From DTU053 sp012520115 (GTDB taxonomy: Bacteria; Bacillota; Clostridia; Oscillospirales; Acutalibacteraceae): 64,000 bases of DNA. The position numbers were made by a program, and so were the translations under genes. The notes below the pieces were generated by a model. The model did no database searches. It was not told the origin of the DNA and was given only the letters and a program-made list of their open reading frames with translations. Positions 51,423-60,148 of this stretch are shown here, piece after piece. The stretch is from assembly GCA_050953725.1 (NCBI GenBank), contig JBMNNB010000003.1, positions 744,001 to 808,000 of the forward strand, in the 5' to 3' direction. The number at the start of each line of letters is the position of its first letter. The first letter of the stretch is position 1.

Positions 51423-52172
51423 TTACGCTGAAAAGTCCTTTAGAATCTGGAGAGCTAAATCGGGAACATCGGTGATGATGCCGTCGCTGCCCCATTCTAT
51501 AAAGGTTTTGATTGCATAGTCCTGGTTAGTAGTCCAGACATTGACCTTAAAGCCACGCTCATGGGCCTTCTCAAGATAGTCCTCGTCAACAAGCAGGAAG
51601 ACGGGGTGCAGATGCGTGGCTCCCACATCCTTTGCAAAGCCGAAGGGGTCGGGCATGACCTTCTCTGCTATCTCGCAGCGGGGGTCATACAGAACGCCGG
51701 TCATTACATGGTCGTCAAGACGCCTTGCTTCCCTTAATACGCCCTCGTTGAAGCTGGAGATAAGCAGGCTGTCAAAGACGCCGCATTCCTTAGCCATATC
51801 TATAACGCCCTTAACGATGCTCAGGTTATTGTCAAGGGGAGTTTTGATTTCCACATTAAGTATATCCAGACCCTTTCCGACCTCGTAGAACTCTGCGAGG
51901 GTGGGAATCTTCTCACCTGCAAATTCGGGTGAGAAGTATGAGCCGAAGTCAAGCTTTCTTAACTCCTCGAAGGTCATCTCACTGATTGCTCCCTGACCGT
52001 TGGAGGTGGCTTCGACAGTATAGTTGTGGCAGACAACTATAACGCCGTCTTTGGTGTAGTGAACATCATTCTCAAAACCGTGAGCCCCGAAAGCCTTTGC
52101 TTTTTTAAAAGCCGCAAGCGTGTTCTGAGGTGCCGCTTTAGATGCGCCCCTGTGAGCAATGATCTTAGTCAT
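51423..52172 (-). CDS. glycerophosphodiester phosphodiesterase
   Basis: 249 residues. The catalytic HRGASKAAPQNT, the ENDVHYTKDGVIVVCHN metal and second His motif, and NVEIK are all present, matching cytoplasmic UgpQ-like enzymes. It hydrolyses glycerophosphodiesters to glycerol-3-phosphate and an alcohol. No signal peptide. Precedes mutS2 in the same operon. It may also act on phospholipid headgroups released by the secreted enzymes upstream; this link is speculation. Confidence 0.95.
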   Translation of the reverse strand: MTKIIAHRGASKAAPQNTLAAFKKAKAFGAHGFENDVHYTKDGVIVVCHNYTVEATSNGQGAISEMTFEELRKLDFGSYFSPEFAGEKIPTLAEFYEVGKGLDILNVEIKTPLDNNLSIVKGVIDMAKECGVFDSLLISSFNEGVLREARRLDDHVMTGVLYDPRCEIAEKVMPDPFGFAKDVGATHLHPVFLLVDEDYLEKAHERGFKVNVWTTNQDYAIKTFIEWGSDGIITDVPDLALQILKDFSA

Positions 52173-52276
52173 GTCGCAATTCTCCTTTAGTATTTAGGTT
52201 TTTTACATTATAATACAGTTTTTTTTATTTGTTAATACCCCAACAATCTTATAAAACCCCATTTGACAAGATTTGA

Positions 52277-52305
52277 TTGACAACGATTTTTGCAGATGTT
52301 AAACT
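52277..52305 (+). promoter_or_regulatory. promoter of the DUF4091 gene
   Basis: TTGACA (52277-52282), 17 bp, TAAACT (52300-52305). The transcript leader would be about 160 nt long. Confidence 0.7.
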
Positions 52306-52311
52306 GTTGGG

Positions 52312-52458
52312 TGATATGAACAGCAGAACGCTGTTTTCTGAGCCGAAAATATCAAACTTGCACAAAATCCCGCGGGTTCGGAAAAGTTCGAAATTTTCAA
52401 ACTTTTCCCGTTTCGGCGTCATTTTATACAGCTTAGTCTGCTGTCCCGCAACAATTAA
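52312..52458 (+). other. hairpin-containing mRNA leader of the DUF4091 gene
   Basis: AACAGC-AGAAC-GCTGTT (near 52319-52335) and GGAAAAGTT (52380-52388) with AACTTTTCC (52400-52408) form two stems; no U-run follows the second. It could be a regulatory leader, but I recognise no riboswitch. Confidence 0.4.
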
Positions 52459-52472
52459 AGGAGGAAATCAAA

Positions 52473-54098
52473 GTGTTTGGTGCCGCAAACGTCAGAATTA
52501 CTATCAGGAAGGCATTAAGTAAAATTCTTGTGTACCTTATGACCGGGATATATGCGCTCGGGCTGAATTTTGACATTCAGGGCGTATATTATGACAAGGA
52601 CGCAGTTGTGTCTTACAGCTTCTATGACGCAACATATAAGGTAGGCAAGAACGAGTTGATAGGTAAGAAAGAATCCTACAACATCCACCTTGCAAGAAAC
52701 GAATATGAGGCATGCCAGATTGTCATCCGTTCAAGGCTCAGGAGTACACACAGAAGGTATTCAATCGAGTTTACCGAGTTCGTAAACGAGAACGGCGATG
52801 TGCTGGAGACCAACATTTTTGAGGAGCAGTACATCTCCTGCGTCAGTGACAAGAACTACGGCACCTTCCCGGATGCCCTCGTGCCGCTGACAGGCACAAA
52901 GGTTATCCCTCTGCCCGCAGGTCAGAACTTCCCGTTCTACATTCAGGCTCACGCCGACAAGGACACAAAGCCGGGCACATACAAGGCAACCGTCACCGTT
53001 AAGAGCAGCGGTCACGACGATGACAAGCTCCAGATGATTGCGGAAGTATACGCAACCGTATGGGATTTCGAGCTGCCCGAAACTCCGTCAAGCACCACAG
53101 CCTTCGGACTGAGCCGTTATAATCTCGACAATTATTATAAATTAGGCAATGACGCAGCCCGCTCGCAGGAGATGTATGAGAAGTATTACGAGTATCTTGT
53201 AAGCAGAAAGATATCTCCTTACAATCTCCCCGTTGACATCCTCTCCGACGAAGCGGACAAGTACATGAGCGACCCGAGAGTAACCTCCTTCGTCATTCCC
53301 TATTATTCAGGCGATGATGCCAAGCTCGTGGCGGCATATCAGAAGGTTCAGTCCAACCCCGAATGGGCAAAGAAGGGCTACTTCTATCCGGTAGACGAGC
53401 CTACCTCATTGGAGGCTTATGAAAACTACAACAGAGTGGTCGAAAGACTTTCGAGACTCTGCCCCGGCTACAATATGGTCACCCCTTTCAACTGCGTAAG
53501 CTTTAAAGAGGACGGCAAGACCTATTATTCCGCACAGCTTCAGGCCGGCAAGAGCAACATAGCCTGCCCCGAGTCCGACCTGTTCAGCGATAAGACCTTC
53601 CGTCAGCAGATTGAAGAGCGCAGGGCAGACGGCTCGCAGATATGGTGGTATGTATGCTGCAGCCCAAGAGGCAGATACACAAACGTATTCACTCACTGGG
53701 AAGGCATCAGGGCAAGACTCCTCGGCTGGCAGCAGAAGCAGTATAATGTAAACGGCTTCCTTTACTGGGATACGACCTACTGGAAGGACGTTGTTTCACC
53801 GTGGGCAGACGCCCTCACAACCCCGTGGACCGGCTATGACACCTTCGGCGACGGCTCACTGCTCTATCCCGGCCCGGACGGCCCCGTATCCTCCATGAGA
53901 CTTGAGCAGATTTCCGACACCATCGAGGATTTCGAGTACCTGACAATGGCCGAGCAGCTTTTCGGCAGGGATTATGTGAACAAGAAGATTGCAAAGGTAA
54001 CAAACACCCTTACTGACTACACCCTTGACGATTCACTGCTTGCATCGGTACGTCTGGAGATAGGCAACGACCTTAACAACGCTCTTAAGACTCAGTAA
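52473..54098 (+). CDS. DUF4091 family protein, membrane-anchored or secreted
   Basis: 541 residues from a GTG with a strong AGGAGG ribosome binding site 9 bp upstream. The N-terminus is a basic region followed by a hydrophobic helix (ILVYLMTGIYALGLNF), then a beta-sandwich of about 180 residues (ARNEYEACQIVIRS), and a TIM-barrel-like domain with GYFYPVDEP and WWYVCCSPRG. The C-terminal DUF4091 segment contains NGFLYWDTTYW and SMRLEQISDTIEDFEYL. Family members are presumed glycosidases with unsettled specificity. A GH20-like gene follows. Confidence 0.85.
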   Translation: MFGAANVRITIRKALSKILVYLMTGIYALGLNFDIQGVYYDKDAVVSYSFYDATYKVGKNELIGKKESYNIHLARNEYEACQIVIRSRLRSTHRRYSIEFTEFVNENGDVLETNIFEEQYISCVSDKNYGTFPDALVPLTGTKVIPLPAGQNFPFYIQAHADKDTKPGTYKATVTVKSSGHDDDKLQMIAEVYATVWDFELPETPSSTTAFGLSRYNLDNYYKLGNDAARSQEMYEKYYEYLVSRKISPYNLPVDILSDEADKYMSDPRVTSFVIPYYSGDDAKLVAAYQKVQSNPEWAKKGYFYPVDEPTSLEAYENYNRVVERLSRLCPGYNMVTPFNCVSFKEDGKTYYSAQLQAGKSNIACPESDLFSDKTFRQQIEERRADGSQIWWYVCCSPRGRYTNVFTHWEGIRARLLGWQQKQYNVNGFLYWDTTYWKDVVSPWADALTTPWTGYDTFGDGSLLYPGPDGPVSSMRLEQISDTIEDFEYLTMAEQLFGRDYVNKKIAKVTNTLTDYTLDDSLLASVRLEIGNDLNNALKTQ

Positions 54099-54111
54099 AA
54101 AACAAACACTA

Positions 54112-54137
54112 AAGGCAGGAGAAATCCTGCCTTTTTT
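54112..54137 (+). terminator. terminator of the DUF4091 gene
   Basis: AAGGCAGGA (54112-54120), GAAA, TCCTGCCTT (54125-54133), then a T-run. Confidence 0.9.
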
Positions 54138-54198
54138 CATTGACGAAACAATGTGTTAAGAGTAAGCTATACTAAAGCAAATTAAAAGGAGAACCGTC

Positions 54199-56040
54199 AT
54201 GTTTGACAGCTTCACTTCATTATCGTCAGCGGCTAAGAAACTGCACTCACAGCTCACCGTCATTTCGGAATTTGACTTTCTGGACAAGTCCCTTGATGTA
54301 AGGGCTGAAAACGGAGAGATTAAGACCGCCGAATTTAAGCTCATTTCAAAGAACGAATTGTCGGAGAAGGCAAGCAGGCTTTTCCCCGCAGCACCTGCCC
54401 CCCTGTCGGATGCCTACATAATAATTTCCGAGGGCGACAGCCTGACTGCCCTTTCAGCCACAAAGGCGGGACTATACTTCGCCGCAGGTGCTATAAAGAG
54501 ATATATGCTCACCGGCGGCATACCTGACGGCAGCATCTACAACACCCCCTGTGCACCCTTCAGAGGTCTTAAGCTCTACATCCCCGCAAGGGAGGACATT
54601 CAGAGCTTTTATGAGATTGTGGAGCTTTGCGGCTTTTTCGGCTTCAACACCGTTATGATGGAAGTTGGCGGAGCCATGGAGTACAAGCTTCACCCGGAAA
54701 TAAACGAGGGCTGGGTCGAGTACTGCGATATGTTCCGTGACGACCCCGGCTCAACCGAAAAGTTTAAGAAGCAATTCAATTTTCACAAGAATGCAATCCA
54801 CTCCGAAAACGGCGGAGGCTACTATCTGTCACAGGACGAGGTCAGAGGCCTTGTGGACTTCTGCAATGAAAGGGGCATTGAGGTCATACCCGAAGTGCCG
54901 AGCCTCAGCCACAGCGACTATCTGCTTACAAGGCACAAGGACTTAGGCGAAAGGCAGGAGGACCCGTGGCCGGACACCTACTGCCCCTCGAAACCCGAAT
55001 CTTATGCGATTCTGTTTGATGTTTTGACCGAGGTCATAGAGGTTTTCCGCCCTAAGAGAATCAACATAGGTCACGACGAGTATTATACAATGAAGCTCTG
55101 CCCCTTGTGCAAAGACAAGGACAGCAATGAGATATATGCCGAGGATATAAATAAAATCCACGCATTCTTAAAGGAAAAGGGCGTAGGCACCATGCTCTGG
55201 GGCGAGAAGCTCCTTGCTTTCTTCGCCCGTGACGGGCAGGCGGCAGGCGGCCTCGAGAGGTATACGGACATCCCCCACCTTTACATCCCCGAAACCTACA
55301 AGGCAAGGGATATGATTTCTAAGGAAATAGAAATCTTCCACTGGTACTGGGGCGTAAATAAGGAGTGCGAGGACCAGCTCTATGAAAGGGGCTTTACACT
55401 GATTTTCGGCAATTTCTCCTCAATCGGCATGGACGACTGGAAAACAAGGCATAAGAAGGGCGTTCAGGGCATCTGCATCTCCAACTGGAGCCGCCTTGAC
55501 ATCCCCCACATGCAGCGAAATAGAATCCTTATCGGGCTTGCATTGTCCTCGATGATGCTCTGGAACCCCGAATACAGCGAAAAGAATTTCATAGAGAATA
55601 TCACCGAGGCCTCAGACATCCTCTACCGATTCAGGAACCATAAAACCCTCGAAGGCAGGCATGTGGAGATACGCCACGCCGTGAACCTCAGAAACGAGCA
55701 CGGCCCCTTTGTGGACGGCCATTTCATCGACTTAAAAAAGGATTACCTCGGCGAGTATGTGATTACATATATGAACGGTGAAAAAGACACAGTGCCATTG
55801 TATTACGGACTGAATATCGGCTGCATTGACGGCAGGTGGGAGCTTATCCCCTCGAACCGTCCGAGGAATGTTGCCAACGAGTTTGACGGCCATATCCTCG
55901 AACCCTCATACACCTGCCGCATTGAAAAGCTCGGCGGCAAAACCCTCTACACCCTCGCAGTCCCCCTCAAAGCCGAAGCCGAAAGCATCGACCTTATAAC
56001 CGACCTCGACAAATCCCTCTTCGAGTGGGAAGTCCTCTAA
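54199..56040 (+). CDS. GH20-family-like glycoside hydrolase
   Basis: 613 residues, no signal peptide. After an N-terminal alpha/beta domain (residues 1-110) the barrel begins with FRGLKLYIPAREDIQ; INIGHDEYY holds the Asp-Glu pair that acts as polariser and general acid in GH20 hexosaminidases. LWGEKL and GICISNWSRLD follow. A beta-rich C-terminal domain closes the protein. Probably a cytoplasmic exo-acting beta-hexosaminidase or related enzyme. The ATG follows AAGGAG. The gene is preceded by a DUF4091 gene, suggesting a glycan-processing pair. Confidence 0.8.
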   Translation: MFDSFTSLSSAAKKLHSQLTVISEFDFLDKSLDVRAENGEIKTAEFKLISKNELSEKASRLFPAAPAPLSDAYIIISEGDSLTALSATKAGLYFAAGAIKRYMLTGGIPDGSIYNTPCAPFRGLKLYIPAREDIQSFYEIVELCGFFGFNTVMMEVGGAMEYKLHPEINEGWVEYCDMFRDDPGSTEKFKKQFNFHKNAIHSENGGGYYLSQDEVRGLVDFCNERGIEVIPEVPSLSHSDYLLTRHKDLGERQEDPWPDTYCPSKPESYAILFDVLTEVIEVFRPKRINIGHDEYYTMKLCPLCKDKDSNEIYAEDINKIHAFLKEKGVGTMLWGEKLLAFFARDGQAAGGLERYTDIPHLYIPETYKARDMISKEIEIFHWYWGVNKECEDQLYERGFTLIFGNFSSIGMDDWKTRHKKGVQGICISNWSRLDIPHMQRNRILIGLALSSMMLWNPEYSEKNFIENITEASDILYRFRNHKTLEGRHVEIRHAVNLRNEHGPFVDGHFIDLKKDYLGEYVITYMNGEKDTVPLYYGLNIGCIDGRWELIPSNRPRNVANEFDGHILEPSYTCRIEKLGGKTLYTLAVPLKAEAESIDLITDLDKSLFEWEVL

Positions 56041-56070
56041 ACCTCCTCAAACCATAAAAAACAATCAAAA

Positions 56071-56105
56071 AACCGAGAGCGGCTCTATCGCCTCTCGGTT
56101 TTCTT
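56071..56105 (+). terminator. terminator of the GH20-like gene
   Basis: AACCGAGAG (56071-56079) pairs with CTCTCGGTT (56092-56100), followed by TTCTT. Confidence 0.75.
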
Positions 56106-56257
56106 ATACTTGCGAATAAGTCTTAACGATTGGCAACAAAAAACAGCGTTTTGAATTAATCGGTCTGCATGCAACAGCAAGTAAAAAGATGCAAAATATG
56201 TTGAAATAAGTAACAATATTTGGTAGAATAACTGCAAATAAAAAGGGGTGAACATTA

Positions 56258-57288
56258 GTGGTTCTGATAATCATTGGAACGGTAGGAGTTATAGCAAGTG
56301 CAGTTGCGTGTTTTCTTCTGGCAAAGCTTAAAAAGCCTATACGAATAGCCGGCATTCTGGTGGCGGTTTTTTTCTGCATAGGATTGGCAGGAGTTGCTTC
56401 AGACCGTGATTTTCCCCGTATAACTTCAGCCGGAAAAACTGAGACAGAAACAAAGACAGATACTGAAACTGAAACTGAATTTGAAAATAGTACGGAATCT
56501 GAAACTGAAACAATAGCTGAAACTGAAGCTGAAATCACAGAGGAACCCTTCTATATTTCGGAGAAAAGATTAACTGAAGGCCAAGTCTTCGGAACTGTAT
56601 CTCAGGTATGGAAAAACATAAAGATAACTGAAATTCATAATGATATAGATAATAGCACTGCAGCTATTGTTTATATTCATGTTAACGAAGCAACTCCTCA
56701 GGATAATGTGAAAAAGTATTTTGAGATTGTTTCTAAAATCAGCGATAATTGCTCTAAAGTTTTTTCGAGAGCAGGTTATTATATCGTATCACTTAATCTT
56801 GAAGTGTTAAATTCTGAAGATAGTATATTTTATTGTCTCGATTTAGTGCCGAAAGACGGACACTATGTGATTGATGATTATCCCATATTAGACTCTTTTT
56901 ACGATACAGAATATCGAGTAGCCGTTAATACTATAGTTGAAGATATGTATAAACAATCCTGTGAGGAATATGCTTACGAAGATGTGGTACGCTACCCGCA
57001 AAAATACATCGGTAAAAAAGCCTACTTTCACTGCAAAGTATGGCAAGTATCGGAAAGCGGAGACGAAGTGATTTTATTAGTAGATGTTATTGATGCCGGT
57101 ATGGAACTGCAGATACACTTTATGTTTACTATGAAAGAAAGAGTTCAGACGATCAGAGGATACTTGAAGATGATTTCATAAAAATGTGGGGAGAATTAGA
57201 CGGGCTGAAGACTTATGAGAATATTTTGGGGCAATCAATAACAATGCCAAGATTTAATCTGCGATCGCAGTATGTAGGTATAAATTAG
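56258..57288 (+). pseudogene. frameshifted membrane protein with C-terminal OB-fold-like domain
   Basis: GTG at 56258 follows AAGGGGTG. The first frame (to 57181, 307 residues) has two membrane helices, a Thr/Glu repeat (TETETKTDTETETE) and a C-terminal domain (YPQKYIGKKAYFHCKVWQV). From about 57100 the expected sequence continues in another frame: GTADTLYVYYERKSSDDQRI, LEDDFIKMWGELDGLKTYEN and ILGQSITMP, ending with TAG at 57286-57288. This matches the usual end of this Clostridial family, so one base appears lost in GGTATGG. The gene may be broken, or a sequencing error present. GC is lower than in its neighbours. Confidence 0.7.
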
Positions 57289-57920
57289 AGGGAACGCTAA
57301 TTAGATATAATAATGACTCAGTGCGCCCCTATCTGCCTTATTATGAAAAGGGGCGCTCAATTCTTTATTGCAAATTCTGAGGCTGTATAATGGCTTTGCG
57401 AGGTATGCCGCAAAGCCACAAAAAGAATTACCGGATACCCCGATTTCGCACCCGACACAGACAGCCCCTGCCCTGACGGACACCCACGCCCCCTGCTCCC
57501 GCACTTCGTCAAGTCCGTCATATGTGCTTTAATAGAATAGCCCGTACAATCCTTTCCCCCGCCAACTCCACACCGCCGAACGCCCCCCGAACCCACCCCG
57601 CCGTCGGGCAGCACCCGCAGGCAAACCCCGGACCGCAACCCCGCCCCGACCCGACGGATGCCGCTCACCAAGACGGCGCCCCTCGGCGCACACCCGCACC
57701 TCACCTTTCACCCACGACGGAAGGCACGGAACGCCCCGCCACACGGCGCCCCCCGCACCCCACAGCGCACATCCCGCCCAAACGTCGGACAACCTGCACG
57801 GACAGCACCCCACGGCAAACCCCGTCCCCCTCTGCGCACGCCCCCACCCGCCACGCCGGAGGTCAGCACCGCACGGACAGGCACCTCCGCACCGCCGGCA
57901 CGCCTGCACACGCCCTGCAC

Positions 57921-58172
57921 GCCCCGCACCCGGCACAGGCTGGTACCTACTGCCGTTGTCGCCCCGCCCGCTCCACTGACCAACACGTTAATTATATTTA
58001 AAAAGACAGGCAACCCCTCTGCGCACGCCCTTGCGTGCGGGTAGATAGACCACCCGACTCACCCACCTCCGCACCGCCGGCTACGACCGACAGCCCCGCC
58101 ACTCGCCGCACGCCCCCGCACCCCTCGGCGCACATCCCGCCCCGCCGTCGGGCAGCACCCGCAGGCAAGCCC
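57921..58172. repeat. 252-bp direct repeat, copy A (island 5)
   Basis: Matches 58235-58486 with only about two substitutions, at offset 314. It starts GCCCCGCACCCGGCACAGGC and includes GTTAATTATATTTAAAAAG and GCGTGCGGGTAGATAGACC. Confidence 0.93.
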
Positions 58173-58234
58173 CGTCCCGCAACCCCGCCCCGACCCGACG
58201 GCACGCCTGCACACGCCCCCGCACCCCACGGCGC

Positions 58235-58486
58235 GCCCCGCACCCGGCACAGGCTGGTACCTACTGCCGTTGTCGCCCCGCCCGCTCCACTGACCAACAC
58301 GTTAATTATATTTAAAAAGACAGGCAACCCCTCTGCGCACGCCCTTGCGTGCGGGTAGATAGACCACCCGACTCACCCACCTCCGCACCGCCGGCTACGA
58401 CCGACAGCCCCGCCACTCGCCGCACGCCCCCGCACCCCTCGGCGCACATCCCGCACCGCCGTCGGGCAGCACTCGCAGGCAAGCCC
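58235..58486. repeat. 252-bp direct repeat, copy B (island 5)
   Basis: Second copy; differences are one C-to-A near 58455 and one C-to-T near 58473. The 62 bp between the copies are not duplicated. Confidence 0.93.
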
Positions 58487-58613
58487 ACGCACGGGAGGCA
58501 CGGAACGCCCCGTCACACGGCGCACCCCGCACCCCGCACACGCCCCCACACGCCCCCACACGCCACACCCCGGCAAGTCCGTCAGATGTACTTATATATA
58601 ATGGTATAATAAA

Positions 58614-58649
58614 CTGCCCCGCTTCTCTTTTACCGGGGCAGCAGATTTT
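58614..58649 (+). terminator. terminator-like hairpin after island 5
   Basis: CTGCCCCG (58614-58621) pairs perfectly with CGGGGCAG (58634-58641), then CAGATTTTTCTT. There is no clear + strand gene before it, apart from the frameshifted gene 1.3 kb upstream; it could end transcripts arising in the island (TATAAT-like boxes at 58596-58609). Confidence 0.7.
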
Positions 58650-58772
58650 TCTTCTGTTTGCTTTATTTTCAATAAAATTTGCCGAAATGAATACATTTTC
58701 GGCAAAAAGGCTCATATAATATAGCTGCTGTAAAAAAATAATAGAAAATTCAAAGAAATTTTAAAATTCTAC

Positions 58773-58801
58773 TTGCAAAGCCTTGATTTATATGATATTA
58801 T
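58773..58801 (+). promoter_or_regulatory. promoter of the S10 ribosomal operon
   Basis: TTGCAA (58773-58778), 17 bp, TATTAT (58796-58801). Confidence 0.7.
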
Positions 58802-58807
58802 TTTCGA

Positions 58808-59083
58808 GCGCGTAAAAGAGCCTCATTATGCCCTTTTATGCGAAATGGCGATGATGCGGAAGGTGGCTGCTCTTTGAAGCAGGGAATTTCCGCGGAGTAT
58901 GTCCGATTTAAAAACCGGGCGATCTAAGGGTTATTTTGCGGTTTTTTGCCGCTAAATTCCCCTGAATTGTGATTTTGCAACCCCGGAAATACCGTAATTT
59001 CCGGATTTTTTTACGGAAGCAAGCGGAATACCCGGCGCAGTTGTTAAAATCCTTGCCCGCCATAATCTTAAGGAGGCAAATTT
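58808..59083 (+). ncRNA. S10 operon leader RNA
   Basis: About 275 nt precede rpsJ. GCGGAA (58856-58861) pairs with TTCCGC (58888-58893), enclosing CTGCT-CTTTGA-AGCAG (58867-58882). A second small hairpin (GCGG/CCGC around TTTTTT) follows near 58940. Long structured leaders that bind L4 are known for this operon in bacteria; a match to a specific family is not claimed. Confidence 0.5.
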
Positions 59084-59395
59084 ATGGCAGTCAAAGAGAA
59101 AATCAGAATCAGACTCAAGAGCTACGACCACAATCTTGTGGACAAGGCAGCAGAGAAAATCGTTGAAACATCGAAGCGCACAGGTGCTCGCATCTCCGGT
59201 CCCGTACCGCTTCCCACAGAGAAAGAGGTTGTCACCATTCTCCGTGCGGTTCACAAGTACAAGGACTCCCGTGAGCAGTTCGAGCAGCGCACACACAAGA
59301 GACTCATCGACATCCTTCGTCCCTCTAACAAGACCGTTGAGGCTCTTACCGAACTCCAGCTTCCCGCAGGAGTTGACATCGAGATTAAGCTGTAA
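59084..59395 (+). CDS. rpsJ: 30S ribosomal protein S10
   Basis: 103 residues, the standard length, with IRIRLKSYDHNLVDKAAEKI and the TRRIDI-like segment HKRLIDILRP. First gene of the S10 operon. S10 sits in the 30S head and also supports NusB in antitermination. The ATG follows AAGGAGG. A 103-bp gap with a stem-loop (GTTGAC-AAAA-GTCAAC, 59458-59473) separates it from rplC. Confidence 0.99.
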   Translation: MAVKEKIRIRLKSYDHNLVDKAAEKIVETSKRTGARISGPVPLPTEKEVVTILRAVHKYKDSREQFEQRTHKRLIDILRPSNKTVEALTELQLPAGVDIEIKL

Positions 59396-59498
59396 AGCTT
59401 ATCTGAATTAATCTACGGCGCAGATTAAGTCTGCTCTTATAAAGTGCCGCAGATCATGTTGACAAAAGTCAACCAATAATCTGACAGGAGGAAATTCA

Positions 59499-60134
59499 AT
59501 GCAAAAAGGTCTTATAGGCAAAAAGATCGGTATGACACAGCTTTTTGACGAAAAGGGAAACGTTATCCCCGTAACTGTTATCGAGCTTGGTCCCTGCCCG
59601 GTCGTACAGAAGAAGACAGTTGAGACCGACGGCTACAACGCCGTACAGCTGGGCTTCGGCGAAGTAAAGGTTCAGAGAGTTAATAAGCCCGTCAAGGGTC
59701 ATTATGCCAAGGCAAATGTAGCTCCCAGAAAGCTTCTCAAGGAGTTCAGACTCAAGGATATCGATGCTCTCAATGTAGGCGATATCATCAAGGCCGACGT
59801 TTTCGAGGTTGGCGAGAAGGTTGACGTAACAGGCATTTCCAAAGGTAAGGGAACAGCCGGCGTTATCAAGAGATGGAACTTCAGCCGTCTCAAGGAAACT
59901 CACGGTTCAGGCCCCGTAGTCCGCAAGGGCGGCTCGGTCGGTGCTTGTTCCGACCCCTCAAGAGTATTCAAGGGCAAGAAGATGGCAGGTCGCCTTGGCT
60001 CTGAGAGAGTTACCATTCAGAATTTAGATGTTGTCAAAGTTGACGCTGAGAACAATCTTATTGCGGTTAAGGGCGCAGTACCCGGTCCCCGCGGCGGCAT
60101 TGTTGTTGTCACTGACAATGTTAAGAAAGCGTAA
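59499..60134 (+). CDS. rplC: 50S ribosomal protein L3
   Basis: 211 residues. It begins MQKGLIGKKIGMTQLFDEKG and contains the conserved KRWNFSRLKETHGSGPV and GRLGSERVT segments. L3 binds 23S rRNA early in assembly, near the peptidyl transferase centre. AGGAGG ribosome binding site. Confidence 0.99.
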   Translation: MQKGLIGKKIGMTQLFDEKGNVIPVTVIELGPCPVVQKKTVETDGYNAVQLGFGEVKVQRVNKPVKGHYAKANVAPRKLLKEFRLKDIDALNVGDIIKADVFEVGEKVDVTGISKGKGTAGVIKRWNFSRLKETHGSGPVVRKGGSVGACSDPSRVFKGKKMAGRLGSERVTIQNLDVVKVDAENNLIAVKGAVPGPRGGIVVVTDNVKKA

Positions 60135-60148
60135 GGGAGGAAAGACAG

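Larger units (their letters stand above)
57420..58590. repeat. C-rich repeat island 5
   Basis: No credible gene. The core is bounded by CAAGTCCGTCATATGTGCTT (57510-57529) and CAAGTCCGTCAGATGTACTT (58574-58593), direct repeats with two differences. It contains a near-identical 252-bp duplication (listed below) and a third partial copy of its end (CGTCGGGCAGCACCCGCAGG near 57602 and 58146). The + strand is C-rich. A+T-rich ACGTTAATTATATTTAAAAA sits inside each duplicate. It precedes the promoter of the S10 operon. Confidence 0.85.

Noticed and set aside
54138..54180. Promoter TTGACG...TATACT before the GH20-like gene
   Set aside because: The spacing is about 22 bp, too long for a sigma-A promoter; no better pair was found.
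6340..58590. CRISPR array interpretation of the repeat islands
   Set aside because: Repeats are long, few and not regularly spaced with unique spacers; no cas genes are present.
57522..58609. Open frames in island 5, some repeated with the 252-bp duplication
   Set aside because: Compositional frames with proline/arginine bias; the repetition reflects the DNA duplication, not a gene family.
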